Assembly (NCBI GenBank): GCA_026419785.1
Contig: JAODTK010004176.1
Span: 288,649-352,648 of the forward strand
Length of the DNA: 64,000 bases
Reading direction: 5' to 3'
From: Sclerodactyla briareus
Lineage: Eukaryota; Echinodermata; Holothuroidea; Dendrochirotida; Sclerodactylidae
The translations under genes were made by a program, and so were the position numbers. The notes beneath the pieces were generated by a model that did no database searches, was not told where the DNA came from, and saw nothing but the letters and a program-made list of their open reading frames with translations. This document shows positions 1 to 13,600 of the stretch, piece by piece (positions within the stretch are counted from its first letter, which is position 1; every line of letters starts with the position of its first letter).

Positions 1-1720
1 AAATTTTCGTGGTAAACAAAGGGTCAGGGCGGATGTTTAAGTCATAATGATGTCTAATAGCCCAGCTCACAGTCATATACCGTCAGGGTTCCCAGGGATT
101 TTGGACTTGATGCCTAGTGTCGTTCGGCCGATTATGTTGAAATCACGCAAGATGCTTTTATCCTCCTACAAATTTCTGTTCAACAGTGCTGATGAATCGA
201 TCATGATGGTAATGTTATAGTCGTACCTACAGGCTTATTAGCAAATTTTTGTTAGGTCCAAGGTCCCACTTATGTCATAAGGCCCATTTTCTAAATAGAA
301 CCTTTTCTTGCAAAGAAATGGGAAGGTGGGGGTCGTTGCTAAAAAAAAATTGGGGCGGAGGGAGGCCGAATCGACCAAAAATTTACCTGCAGCAATGCAT
401 TCCTATGAGTCCGTTACATTTTCATTTCGTTCCAGATAGGCCCACTGCAAGAGGTCAAAATGTCAGGGCCATTGGCTATATACTGGAGAAGCGACCAAAG
501 CAGGACTTCAGGAGAGGTCGTACGTATGTTAGGACACGGAGCTAGTCTCTAGCTCAAACTACTATGCTGGTTTAGCTATAACTGTGATGCCATGTTCATT
601 CTAATCTATCCGTCCGTCTGTCTGTCCATCTACTATTTCCGTCTGAAACTTTTGCTTTTCGGGCCACGATTCCCGATGTGGGCACTAGGCCCATCATGTG
701 AATTCACGTGAAATGCTTCTTCTAACAATTTCGAGGTACTGGTCATGGCTGATGTTCATCATATGATGGGTCTAATAGCCCAGCTCACAGTCATACGTCC
801 GTGTGCTCCAGGGATTTTGGACTTGATGCCTATTGTCGTCCCGATTATGTGAATCACGCAAGATGCTTTTATCTCCTACAAATTTTCGTGCACCGTGCTG
901 ATGAGCGATCATGAATGGTAAGGTTATAGCGTACCTATCAGCTGTATTAGCAATTTTAGGTCCAGGTCCCCTTATGTCTAAGGTCCCATTTTCTAAATAG
1001 AACCTTTTCTTGCAAGAAATGTAAGGGTGGGGGTCGTTGCGAAAAAAAATGGGGCGGAGGGAGGCGATCCGACCAAGAAATTTACCTGCAGCAATCATTT
1101 CCTTGAGTCTTTACATTTTCATTTCGTTCCAGATAGGCCCAACTGCAAGAGTCAAATGTCAGGCCAGTGGTTATATACTGGAGAAGCGAGCCAGAAGCAA
1201 GTGACTTCACGGGAATGTCTTACGTAATTTTAGGACCACGGAGCTAGTCTCTAGCTCAAACGAGCTATGCTGGTTGAGCTAGTAACTGTGATGCCTAGTC
1301 ATTCTACCTTCCGTCCTTCTGTCTGTCTATCTACTACTTCCTGTCCTGTAAACTTTGCTTTTCGGGCCACGATTCCCGATGTGGCATAGGGCCCATCATG
1401 TGAATTCACGTGAAATGCTTCTCTAATCTACAAATTTCGAGGTACAGGTCAGGGCTGATGTTCAGTCATAATGATGGTCTATAGCCCCGCTCACAGTCAT
1501 ACCGTCAGGGTTCCCAGGGATTTTGGACTTGATGCCTAGTGTCTGCCCATTATGTGAATCACAGCAATATGCTTTTATCTCATACAAAATGTTCGGTGAC
1601 ACAGTGCTGATGGAATCGATCATGATGGTAAATGTGATAGTCGTACCACAGGCTTTTCGCAATTTTAGGTCCAAGGTCCCACTTATGCCATAAGGCCCAT
1701 TTTCAGATCGAACCAGCTAT
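1..1720. repeat. Tandem repeat, ~707 bp unit, about 2.4 copies
   Basis: The same sequence recurs with landmarks TTTTGGACTTGATGCC near 101, 815 and 1522, and AAGGCCCATTTTCTAAATAG near 278 and 983 (altered in the third copy). The third copy is cut short around 1705, where it jumps to a piece found later in the unit (ACCAGCTATGCTGGTTGGAGC). The array begins before the window. Copies differ by many single-base gains and losses. Confidence 0.9.
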
Positions 1721-4560
1721 GCTGGTTGGAGCTATGGGGATCGCATGCATTCTATCTATTTATCTATTAAACTATGATCCAGTGTGTCAACAATGCCTTT
1801 TGCCCCCCCCCCCCCAAACAGTATTTCTCTGACAGATGCCAACTAAACTTGGACACATTGTTCACACAAGGTCAGTGAAGGGGCCATATAGCCATTAGGT
1901 GTAGCTGCAAAGTACATTAAACTGTTTTGAAACTGTAACATATGTTTTCTCTGGAGGTGCCTCTTTCAGGCTTGTTGCAGTCACACTGGATTTTCGATGC
2001 AACATCATATAGTCTTGATAGAATTACACAGTATATATCTGATGAAAAGAATAAATGCTCACTCTTTGATAGATTTTTGACCATAACTGGACCCAATGTT
2101 CATCAACCGTTGAACATCTTCTGACCATGTGGTCATAAAGGGGCACAATATCCGCCTGTGTGAAAAGTATGCCTTTTTCTCTCTCAATTGTCCTATTTTA
2201 ATGAATGTTTGACCAACTAATAACAATGGGGTTTTTATTGATTGGCAAGAACATCTTTGGCCATATGAAGATCAAGGTCAAAGGTTGACACAGGGCACTA
2301 AGGCCATTGTTTTTGAAGCTGCCTTTTTGGCCTCATACTCTAAACGTTTAACAAATCATTAGTACATTCCTTTTTGTTACCATTTTGTGCGGTTTGAGAT
2401 ACATCACCATTGGTGCTCTAGTTTTCAGTTATCAGAAATGACCCCCAACTGCACGCAAAGTGATAGGGGGTCCTTCTAACCCCCATGCAAAAACCCCTGC
2501 TGCCAAATTACGCTTGATAACGACATGCATCTGGACTGTTTTACATAATTTTTCAGACTGTGATCTCTCAGATGACCGTTGACCTCTGACCCCAAGATAT
2601 AGTGGCCATGTCTAGTATGGGGAACCGACATACCAGAGTAAATGAGCTTGACTCAACTAGTGGGGTCAATGTTGTTCTCAAGGTGAAACGCACCGAAATT
2701 TTTTTTCCAAAATTGTATATTTTTCCTTAAAACATCAAAATGATTTCCGTCTACATGGTACGGACTCGGTTCTTCACCACATTAGCTGCATACTGGTACC
2801 AAGCATCAATTTGATGCGATTAAGCAATTTGGACTTGACATGAAAACTTCATTCAGCTTTTACCTCTGTGACTTTTGACGACATGAAAACAAAGTTTATT
2901 AGGCAAATCGGTTACGAATATAAAGAGGGAAAAGAGCAGCCAAGGCACAGTAGATCCACACATCAATTAGTAGAAGTTGATTGCGATTTTGTTGTAACAG
3001 TCTTTCAAATGATATCCAAAGTTTCTTGAGCATTCAAGTAACTTTCAAAGTCTCCATGGGTTATTCAAATTCTTGCTGTATTAGTGTATGACTACTGGTA
3101 CCATGACCAATGTTGTTTGTCAAAGGACAGTAGAAAGTGGATAGACATATCGTTCGTGAAGTGAAGGCCTAGGGGGGCGTTTTTTGTTGAACATGACTGC
3201 GACGATCGAATCTGGCAGGGCCTGCACAGAAGTACCCATAGATGATCTCTGACGTGGTATTTATGAATATCCCTATTGACCATTGGTCAATGATGAAAAG
3301 ACTTACCACCTTCCATGATAAATCCGCTGCTTGACTGTTTAAACGGAATAGCCAAAAATGGACCCCCTAAATTATCTATCAGAAAGGTGTAGAAGGAGTA
3401 TCAAGTGGACACAATTGTGGATGGATGATAGCCAGGGGATCACTAATGTTATCATTGCATTGCTTCTAAAGTATTGTTTCTATTAAACAACAAACATTAT
3501 CAATATAACCAGTTCAAGAAAGCGGGAATTGAGAAGATAATTCTAATTGCTGATATAGTGAAAACACACAATGATGAGGCGAGCAATTAGCAATTGTTTT
3601 CGACCATGCATTCCATGGTAACAACAGGTCAAACTTGAATCAAACCAATGCAATAAAAGAGCCTGATTATTTCTGTCCGGTCAAGCCTGCAGCAGTTGAA
3701 GGTGTGTACAGCAGTCTGACAATGTTACAGTTACAAGACAAGGAATCAATTTCACTTTTGCCTCGCATCCTTCCATGGTAAAACCAATGTCACATTCTCA
3801 GGTGGAGGCTCCAATCGCTTGGTCGACATGACTACTCAATTTCCCCAATGATTTACTATATTGTTATGAACATTGGGGGTTGGGGGGGGGGGCGGGGGGG
3901 GAGTTGTGAAATTTGTGCTTACAGGTTGTATATTTCTTGTCATGGGACTCTAAGTATACCACTATGAACTGTATATCATCTCTTCACTGTGGACTGCAAA
4001 CAAGCATTTAAAACTGAACATCTGTGACCTTCGACCTTGGCGCCAAAACGATAGGGAGATCATTATTAACCCACATACCAAGTATCAGTTCAGTCTATCC
4101 AAGAGGGGGGGAGTAGTTTCGTTGTTCACAGGCATTGGATTCAACACACATACACAAAATTGTCACGATGCATAGAATGACATTGTCAAGGAAAGGACAA
4201 ATCAAAAACTGTCCAACTTGTAATGAGATTTTCAATTCGCGAATTTATAGTATTTGCTTATATTCAATAAAAAGGGATTATTTCACATATATTTTTCAAG
4301 AAGAACATGTTAGAAAAATGTATGTATTCATATTGCATTTGAGAGATATCGGATAGCATTTTCAGCAATAAAACCAAATCACAAGTGCTGAGAAAGAACA
4401 ATGACCAAGCTATAACCTTTATGTGTAATTTCGGACTGATGAAACATAATGAAATGAATATGTAGTAATGATGATCCGCTGTCCTCAGAGCCTGTTACCA
4501 TCGTTCTCCTCATTAGGTTACTTAACATTTTTGTCACATGTCAATAACAGAATCAGTTCT
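1721..4560. other. Intergenic or 3' flank, degenerate repeats, no supported exon
   Basis: No exon was recognised here. Around 2570-2700 and 4020-4110 there are worn fragments resembling the composite repeat unit (GACCTCTGACCCCAAGATAT; CCACATACCAAGTATCAG). There are G/C homopolymer runs at about 1805 and 3880-3900. The last exons and 3' UTR of the polycystin gene should lie here or beyond the window. Confidence 0.5.
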
Positions 4561-4563
4561 TAC

Positions 4564-4633
4564 GCCCAAACCAAAGAAGCGATCCATCCTGCCCAAAAGG
4601 GAGCTGAAGACATCCCGGTGATTTACTTCAGAC
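4564..4633 (-). CDS. Exon, cytoplasmic C-terminal segment
   Basis: The acceptor CCATGAACGTTGGCAG and the strong donor GGGC|GTAAGA bound a 70 nt exon reading SEVNHRDVFSSLLGRMDRFF, then GLG. Polycystins carry a similar V-x-x-F/Y-x-x-x-R-x-x-x-W/F-x-G-L segment soon after the last helix. Because a good donor follows, the protein should continue into an exon at lower coordinates, but none was recognised before the window's repeat-filled end. Confidence 0.55.
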
Positions 4634-7600
4634 CTGCCAACGTTCATGGGAGTCAAGAAAGAATGAGTCGATGGTGAAGACCAAGCATCAAGATCATATG
4701 AATACTCGATGAGGCCAAAGACCGTCACCCGAGGAACAGCAAGATGATCACACGGTTCGTTCTGATGATGCGGGGGAGCTGGTCAAAGCTTTCGATGACC
4801 AGGACAACAGCTGTCTCAAAAGGAAGAAAGAAGGTGTTTGACAGTATAGTATGAGATGGGGCCCCGAAGAGAGAAGGGTAGGCGGAAGAGGGCGAGCGAA
4901 CCCGGCAAAGACTACCAGGGACGACCGCCAGCGACATCTGAACTTCTGAGACAAGGAGGGGAAGCCAACGTCATCTGCATGAGGTGGACGCTCTTGTTGT
5001 ACCTCAGGATATTGGGGCCATGAGCGTGGAGAGAAGACGATAGCGGCCATCAGGTAGTTGAAGTCCGGTGTGAGCAGGCGGCATGAGAAGAAGCTGCAAA
5101 AACCGGTCGGGGTCAAGACGGTAGCACGAGCGGTAGCACTTCAGGGAGACACGTAGGATGCCTCCAGGAGAGAAAGGGCGTAGGACCGCAGTCGCTGTCA
5201 GCGAGAGGGAGAATGAATGAATATCGTCAGGATGTTCCAGAAGCCCCAGTAGTTCGACCTGTCCTTGCAGTACCTCTGCCATCGATCACTATCAAGACCA
5301 GCACCACCACCACATAGACGCCCTCCAAACTGAGACTGATCTTGTGTATACAGCTCTTGAAATCACGGGCCGCATGATGTCAAACTCGGGAGAGGCTCTG
5401 AACACTCCCGTCGGGAAGAGTTCGAAAGAGCATGCAGCAGACCATAGGAGATTGGGTTGGGTGGAGCAGGTTCCACTCTACGAAAGATGCCCTGGTGTTA
5501 TCGTCGGAGCCATCCAGGACTCCTGGAGGTAGTTCTAATGGTTATGACGTGTAATTATGAGATGTGCAAGATAACTGGTGTGAACCCGCCACCCTCGGAG
5601 GTGAACCTGAGATAATGCAAGTGAGAGCTGTTGGTTCGCTGCCCAGGACGGTCATAGCTTGAATGATACTCCCACGGGGGTGACCCTTGGGTGACCTCGC
5701 TACTTGCTGCTACCCGAGCTGCATGACCTTCCTTGTTATCCAATACTCCTTGCAGGACGATGATTTAACGCTCCTAGGATGGGAGTGTGATGTGCACAGT
5801 ACTGTTGAGATATAAAGGAGGCCCCCCATGAAGGACGATATGTCAAGGTCTGGTTTCAAACATTGGTATGTCATGATAGATATTGGCTTCTGATCATGAC
5901 TGGTACATTCGAAACACACTCTCAGTTGCTCGAGTTGATTCGTGTTTTTTTTATCAGAGGCAGTGCAAAAAGTTTTGATACATTTTCTGGGTCAGCTACA
6001 CAACCCAAGTAAACTTTGCGTAGAGTTCATTTTGTGGGCATGGTACAACAGCCGTCAGAAATTTTATCCTAAGCCTCATCTTTAATAACCATAAACACAT
6101 TCCTAACCAGTGACTTAAGAAATGCTCCACCTTAGCCACCAATGTAGTCTACATCCACTGAGTTTTCTCAATCTGGCAAACTGGATGAGTTGGGTAAATT
6201 TTGACTAATGATGAGCTTGAATGAAATTACCCCCACTTTCTTCGGACATCGGTAGTCTACATCTAGCAAGTTTGTAATCAGACCCACTTTAAAAAACTTG
6301 TGAGACAGCATTTTGAAATCAGAAGGTTCAAAGAAAGTCACAACCAAAATGAGTCTACATCCACTGAGTTTGGCGCAAACGGCAAAAACAACTGGGAAGT
6401 TGGGTAAATTTGACTAATGATGACCTTGATTGAAATTACCCCCACTTTCCTTCGGACATCTGGTAGTCTGACTCTAGCAAGTTTTGTCAGCAGACCAACT
6501 TTAAAAAATTGTGAGAAGCATTGAAATCGAAGGGGCAGCAGTCAAGTGTTGATGCAACTTTCGAACCTATTCCAAGATTTCCGGTCAACGAACAATGTGT
6601 TGATAAGTACTGCGCTTACACCTAACGTCTTGCGCCAGAGGACACGATAACCAAAATATTCCACGGACACTGTTTGTGTAGTGCGGATAATGTACTCTGT
6701 TTGACACAAGCTATGTCGAGGATTGGGAAAGTCTGTGATGGTATCAACATTCTAATGTCAACTGAGGAACTTGCACTGTGGTATAGTAGAATACGGGAGA
6801 TGGTGGGCACCCGAGAAGACGAGAGGGGGGGGGGCGGGGGGAGGAAAGGAAGAGAGAGGGGGGGTGGATGAGGATTCAAAATTCAACCTACCTTGCTTTG
6901 TTCTCAGTTGTCTAACCCTAGCCCCACCGAGTCGGAATGCAAAAGTCCTCCAATATGAAGCCATCAGATCCGCCATAGAATGCTGGTACGAAAACATCCC
7001 TCATCCAAACAGCAAGTCTGTCTGCAAGATGTTCTCACCTTAGAAGAAAGATATTTGTATTAGGTTACAATCCCCGGCGGAATTATTGGCGCAAACACTG
7101 CCAGAACTGTTTCCTTGTTGCTCAGCTGACGAAAAGATGTGGTTTGCTCCATTTACTTCCGGCTGGGGTTCCAGGCAGATTTTGTTGTTTCTTCAATTTG
7201 TACCTGTTCGAAAATTTGAAAGCTATTCAGCCATTCAAGCTCCAATTCATATCTTGGAAATCGTGAGAATCAACCCAAGAGTGCCCATGGCACAGATAGC
7301 TACCCCCCACACCCCACCTAACCAATTTGGTACCGTTTGAGTGTATGAAATGTGCAACGTTTAAAAAGATACCTTAACTGCTCTTCGACATCAATATGTA
7401 TCATCAGTCAAGAACAGGCTGAATGTATAGGTCCAGTACCAACTCTCATGATTCTCCAAACTATTCTGTAGAAAAGAGAGGATGCACAAGTGTTCTAATA
7501 AAATGGAGTAGAAGTCGCTGACCATTTGAACAAAATGGCTGAAAGTGGCCCCTAGATGGCCTCTGACCTCAAATTCCTGAACACCCTGTATGTACCATTG

Positions 7601-10600
7601 GACAATGATAATATTGACTATCATGGTCATCATCATGGTCATCCAGTTCAATCTCTGGGAGAAGAAGCATCTTGTTGTTTACCACAAAATCACCTTTTTT
7701 GCCAAGATGACCCCTAGATGACCTTTGACCTCAAATTCCTGAACACCCTGTATGTACCATTGGACAATGATAATATTGACTATCATGGTCATCATCATGG
7801 TCATCCAATTCAATCTCTGGGAGAAGAAGCATCTTGTTGTTTTTGACTCCCCAAATGACCTCTTTTGGCTAAAATGACCCCTAGATGACCTTTGACCTCA
7901 AATTCCTGAACACCCTGTATGTACCATTGGACAATGATAATATTGACTATCATGGTCATCATCATGGTCATCCAGTTCAATCTCTGGGAGAAGAAGCATC
8001 TTGTTGTTTACCACAAAATCACCTTTTTTGCCAAGATGACCCCTAGATGACCTTTGACCTCACATTCTGAACACCACATAAGTACCACTGGTCAATGATC
8101 ATACTGACCAATTTTTATGATCGTCTGATCTGTCCCATAGGAGAAGAAGCCGCTTGACAGTTGAACAAAATGGCCAAAATTGACCCCTAGATGACCTTTG
8201 ACCTCAATTCCTGAACACCCTGTATGTACCATTGGAAAATGATAATATTGACTATCATGGTCATCATCATGGTCATCCAGTTCAATCTCTGGGAGAAGAA
8301 GCATCTTGTTTGTTTTACCACAAAATCACCTTTTTTGCCAAGATGACCCCTAGATGACCTTTGACCTCAATTCCTGAACACCCTGTATGTACCATTGGAC
8401 AATGATAATATTGACTATCATGGTCATCATCATGGTCATCCAATTCAATCTCTGGGAGAAGAAGCATTTTGTTTGTGTTTACCACAATTCACCTTTTTCG
8501 CCAAGATGACCCCTAGATGACCTTTGACCTCAATTCCTGAACATTGGTCACCGAGAATACTGACCAAGTTTCATGAAAATCCGATTTGAACTGTAGGAGG
8601 AGAAGTATTTGCAGTTTTTCGCAAAAATGGCCAAAATTGACCCCTAGATGACCTTTGACCTCGACTTCCTGAACAACCCGAATGCCCCCTTCACTCAGTG
8701 ATTAGACAGACAGACAGACAGACAGACAGATAGACAGATTGACAGATAGTAGATAGATAGATAATAGTATAGATAGTAGATAGAAGATAGATAGAGACGT
8801 GCAGGATTACAATAGCTCACCCAGCACATGCTGGGGTGCTGGCTGAAGAAATTTAGGCCAAGAAATAGGTCCCCCTCCCTAATCCATAATTTTTTCATCA
8901 AATTCACAAGCATTCCTAGTGAACAATCTGTTTTGTGATGTTTTGCATTGCTGCAAAAATTTGAAACATTCATTCCATTCCCCAAATATCTTAAGATGTA
9001 AAGACTCTTCACCTCTTTTTCTTCCTACCCAGATTTCACTTATTTGAAGGGAATTTCATGTAATTTGGAGAGAAAACCTGTTTTTTGGTGGAATCCATCC
9101 TAGAGAAAATTTGAGGTGCCTGTTCAATAATTCCAAACTAGAAACCAATAAAAATCTGCCGGACAGGCAGACGCATGCACACACACAAACATGCACACTT
9201 ACGGCCTGGCCCCTGTTACGAGTGCGCCTCATTGCTGGACCACCCATGGGGGACCCCTCAATGGAAGCTTCCCACTCATCATAGTTGATGCCATAGCTGT
9301 TTATAGTTGGGGAATAGCATTGTAATGGCAACTAGCAATTAGTGAATATGGGCAAAAATGGCAAATTGGTTACAATATCTAATCCAGCCCACTGGGACCA
9401 ATGAGATTAATAATAACATTACATCAGACTGAAGTAAACATTTTGAAGCACCAGTTATTCAAAACAGATGACAATGGTGCCTCAGATGTGGAGTGTAATG
9501 TTTTCTTGGTAATAATGTTATACCATTGGTAGCGGGTAATATAAAGTAAAAATTATGTTCAAAAGCACAATGAGTTCTATGAACTAAAATATCAGGTTGA
9601 TTGGTCCTCATGCTTATCTATTAGAAGATACCTAAACCTGCCAGTGCAACAAGCATATTGGGGAAACAACTCATATCCACAAGTATTCTGTTCAGGCGTG
9701 GAATCCTTACATCCCAGCAAATGTCCAAAGGAGGGCTACTCGGAATAACTAGCTGTCTGAGGGATTGACCATATGATTGAGGCATTTCCGTCTGACCTCG
9801 ATGGTTCTCAGGTTGAGAATACCTGATTCTCTTGTTACTGGCCAACTTTCAGCAAGATCCGCGGTCAACTTCGACACGTGCACACACATGCACTGACATA
9901 CATTCACACGCACATACACAAAATAGTGATATCTAGGTCTCTTATGAAAGAGTCAGGCAAGACAAAAGGGCGCGTGCGGGTTCACAATGTAGTTTCCAAC
10001 AGGCAGCCAAAATGAATGAGCACGTCAGTAAGACAGCCGGGGCTTAGTGGCAGCAGACACATACCTCATGAGCATTTCCTACAAAGCTGTTTGCCAGGGC
10101 CCGCTTCATCAGGTGGTGTTGGGGTCCCCGACCGAGGTAGGGGCCATCTGCGAGGACTATGAAGATGAGACACGGGGCCTAGATCGTCAGCCTTCAGGAC
10201 GGAGTACATCTGGGCCTTCTTCATTCGCTTCTTCGCGGGCCTTCTGGACCTTCCTAGTTGATGGTGGCTGGTATTAGTGGGTCCCCTCAGCTGATAACGG
10301 GGGGATCGAATTTTCCCCCTGCTGGATATCTCTGCTGTACAATGAAAAACAACAGAATAAACGACCACTGAACAATAGACAAGGTCGTCTTTGTTCGACA
10401 ACAGCAGTGACAACTGTCCATACAAAGCCTATGTCGATGCACCCCTGGCTGGAATTCCTCTCTGAGGGGCACTCCAGGAATGAAACTAGTAACAATTCCA
10501 ACCCAATATGAAAGTGGGACTCCCTCAGAAGCAGCTCTAGAACAGGAACAATACTGTCAGTAGTTTATGATACCTAGCGTTTGCTGCTCCACGAAGCTGA

Positions 10601-13600
10601 GTGGCAAACAACCAAACGAAACAACTGAACCAGTTTGGTGGTGATTAACAAATGACTTTCAAAGGCTTACACTTGCCGTTTTTGTCCACGCCATCAAAAG
10701 CTTTATATGACAGATACAAGACAGCCTGAAACTGCAATTTTTTTTTGTTGGGGGGGGGGCAGGATGACAGAGTTAAGCCCCCCCCCGCCAATATCTATGA
10801 TCACCCCACTCCACAATGATTAGAAATTATTGGCACTGCTCTTGGGAACAGTGTGGTCCTAATCTAACCAAGCATCAACTGACTGCCAATTGAAACAGGA
10901 CTTTATGCACATGGGAGATTTGTGTGTTCGGAAATTCACACAATGCGACAAAACTGAAAATGTTAAGCCAGACACTTGAATCTAATTATTGAATAAAAAT
11001 TTACGCTGTGTCACTACTTGAACTCAAGTCTGCGCAGGTTGACCTGAATAGCATATAATGTTTTCATTGTGAGATGATTCTTTTCCATTGCCAGTTTTTT
11101 AATTAATAAAACGAAATTCGCTAAAAACAACAATCACATCCTATTGTTTAGCATGAGCCAACTTTACCCACAATCCAGATGTTGTTCTCTTGATAACGGA
11201 TCCCTGTGCTTTTCCCTCCATGGTAGTTTAACCTGGACCCCCCCCGTTTCTCCCCCCCCCCCTCCCCCCCACCACCCCCGCCCTCCCTGCAGATCTCTGC
11301 TAGTATAAGAGTTGTTAATATATCATATGAGTGAGATAGGTTTCCATGACAAAAAGGCAGTAAAGTCTAAAAATTGTGTTATCACAAGTCCAAAATATTT
11401 TTTTTCCCCCCCCCCCCCCCCCCCCCCCCCCCAAGGACACAACTTAATTGACAAATACCCCTCCCCCCCCAAACTTTACATCACATTTTGCAGAGGGACT
11501 GCAGTTGATACAAGTAAAGATGAAACTTGGTTGGGATCGTAAAAACCTTGAAGAACACAAATACATACCAATTCATTTATTTGTGAATAGCACAATAGCG
11601 CTGCTAAATGACAGCATTACTTTCGTAGGGTCCATGGGCAGCCTCACATCACATACCGCCCCCTTCCCCATCCTCTATGACGTCATCAATTTCTTCTCCA
11701 AGTTTTCGAAATAACTGAACAACTCATCAGGATTGAATCCCCATATTGGGTCTTCTAGATGCTCTCTTTCACAGTTCAGTTTATTGAAATTTGTTACATG
11801 ACCTCGAACCGGCTGCTTCAGTTGGCAGTACGGAACCAATTCTCCCATGAATACACAAGCAGAAGGGAATTATCTGAATTTCTAATCTGTTCAACTAATC
11901 TCGGGATGCCAACTGAGATATTACACACATTCCAAACAAAATTGTCTACCCTGCCTCGCATCGACTACCATGCCCTCGTCCGATTTCCGATGACGTCGTG
12001 GGTGTGTTTCGGCATCAGGATTGCGAAACAGGGCTGCCAGGATCACGACGTTCAGCCGGGCTGTATGACCGCGGCGCTCTGGAAGAGGGACAACGAGCAT
12101 GGCGACGAGCCTAGTCCACGCCTGCTTCTCCCGATTCTCATCCCTAAAGGATGATGAAGAACGAGCAGACCAGGCAGTGATGATAGACAGAACCACGAGA
12201 TTGTGATGACCCCCATGTGGCAAGGTCACGCCCTGAAACGGAGTGAAGGAAGGTGGTCCAATACATGCAAGAGCCGCTGTCCATGATCCCATCTCTGCTA
12301 TGGTGCACATCGCATACGAAGGAATACTTGCAGTTCAACATGCAGATACCTTGCCAATTTAGAGTTTCAAAGGCTAAAACACCATTGATATGATCCTCGA
12401 ATGGTAATCATTTTTTCTGATGGGAAAATCATGGAACTATTATTTCAGATGAACCAGAAAAAAGCCAAAAGGCTTAGTGATCTCCTATGACTCGACTGAT
12501 CCTGACTTGATCAACTAGCATTGTTTTACACTGTCACATGCAATTTACATAATGATCATGTAATACTCATTTATGGGGACATCTCACATACCACTTATGA
12601 ACTTTCATCCATCCAATGAGGTCTTGTTACTTCCAATTTTCTTCCGAACTGACCCCGGGGTCTACACCAAGATAATAAGGTTTTCCTGTACCCCCAATGA
12701 GAAAGCGGCATACTAAACTTCAACCTCATAATTGTCTGGAATTCTAGACTCCTTATGTTAACAAGGTTTCAGATTTTGACTCTCTGTTTGAACCTTCAAA
12801 CGACATTTGATCTGACCAAGAACCCTGGATCATGTACCCATTTATGGGGAATCACATCCATCCATTCCTTCAGGTGGTCGAGTTATCGTGGTAACAAGCT
12901 AAACTCTTTGCCACTTATCAATTTTTTACAATTTTCCTTTTCTTTCGCGATCTACAATTTTCCTTCCAAAACTGACTCAAATCTACATAAAAACATAATG
13001 TTCCTGTACAACTACAAACCCCAAAGGAAATCTGTATACTCAATTTTCAACATGATTTGGGTCAGTCTTTGTGATTTAAATCGTTTTAACAAGATTTCCA
13101 GGACTTTGACTTTCTGACCTCAGATGATCTTTGACCTGACCACACACCAATAGGGATCATGTATTCATTATCGGGAAGCCGAAATAAATACCAAGTAGGA
13201 ACCTCATCCATCCCTAGTGTGTCAAGTATCGTGTTAACAGACTATAAGCGTCACACACACAACACTGTCATGACTGGCATAGATTCCTCTCACTCTTCGT
13301 CAAGGAATTAAAAAAAAAAAAAAACACAGCACTTATTACTGAACTAACCTCTTCATATTTTTCACTTCGTTCAAACTCAATATGCCCCACTCGACTTCTC
13401 CCTTCCTCGACCAGTGTCTCCAACGAGACTGCGGGTTCCCTAGCTGGTTTGAACTCTGAGCCTTTCCCTTTTCCCCCCTGGCCTCATCAAGCCCACTGTG
13501 ATCGGGGTGTCCCTGGAGGCTCCATCCATCTATCTCGTGATCATCCAGCCCTCTGCACCTCTCCATGTGCCCTGTTCCTCCTCAGGAGGAGTTGGAATCG

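Noticed and set aside
4741..4835. + strand reading resembling an acidic/basic protein (AGELVKAFDDQD...)
   Set aside because: It is the complement of the channel exon. The minus-strand motifs on both sides place the gene on that strand.
7400..8695. Regularly spaced repeats as a CRISPR-like array
   Set aside because: Units are ~160 bp and repeat throughout their length, with no unique spacers. This is a eukaryotic satellite.
9621..9845. Minus-strand 74-codon frame between channel exons
   Set aside because: The peptide has no family motif, and no acceptor/donor pair fits it into the gene.
11759..12154. 131-codon open frame on the + strand
   Set aside because: It is opposite the transmembrane exon at 11969-12232, whose motifs are clear on the minus strand.
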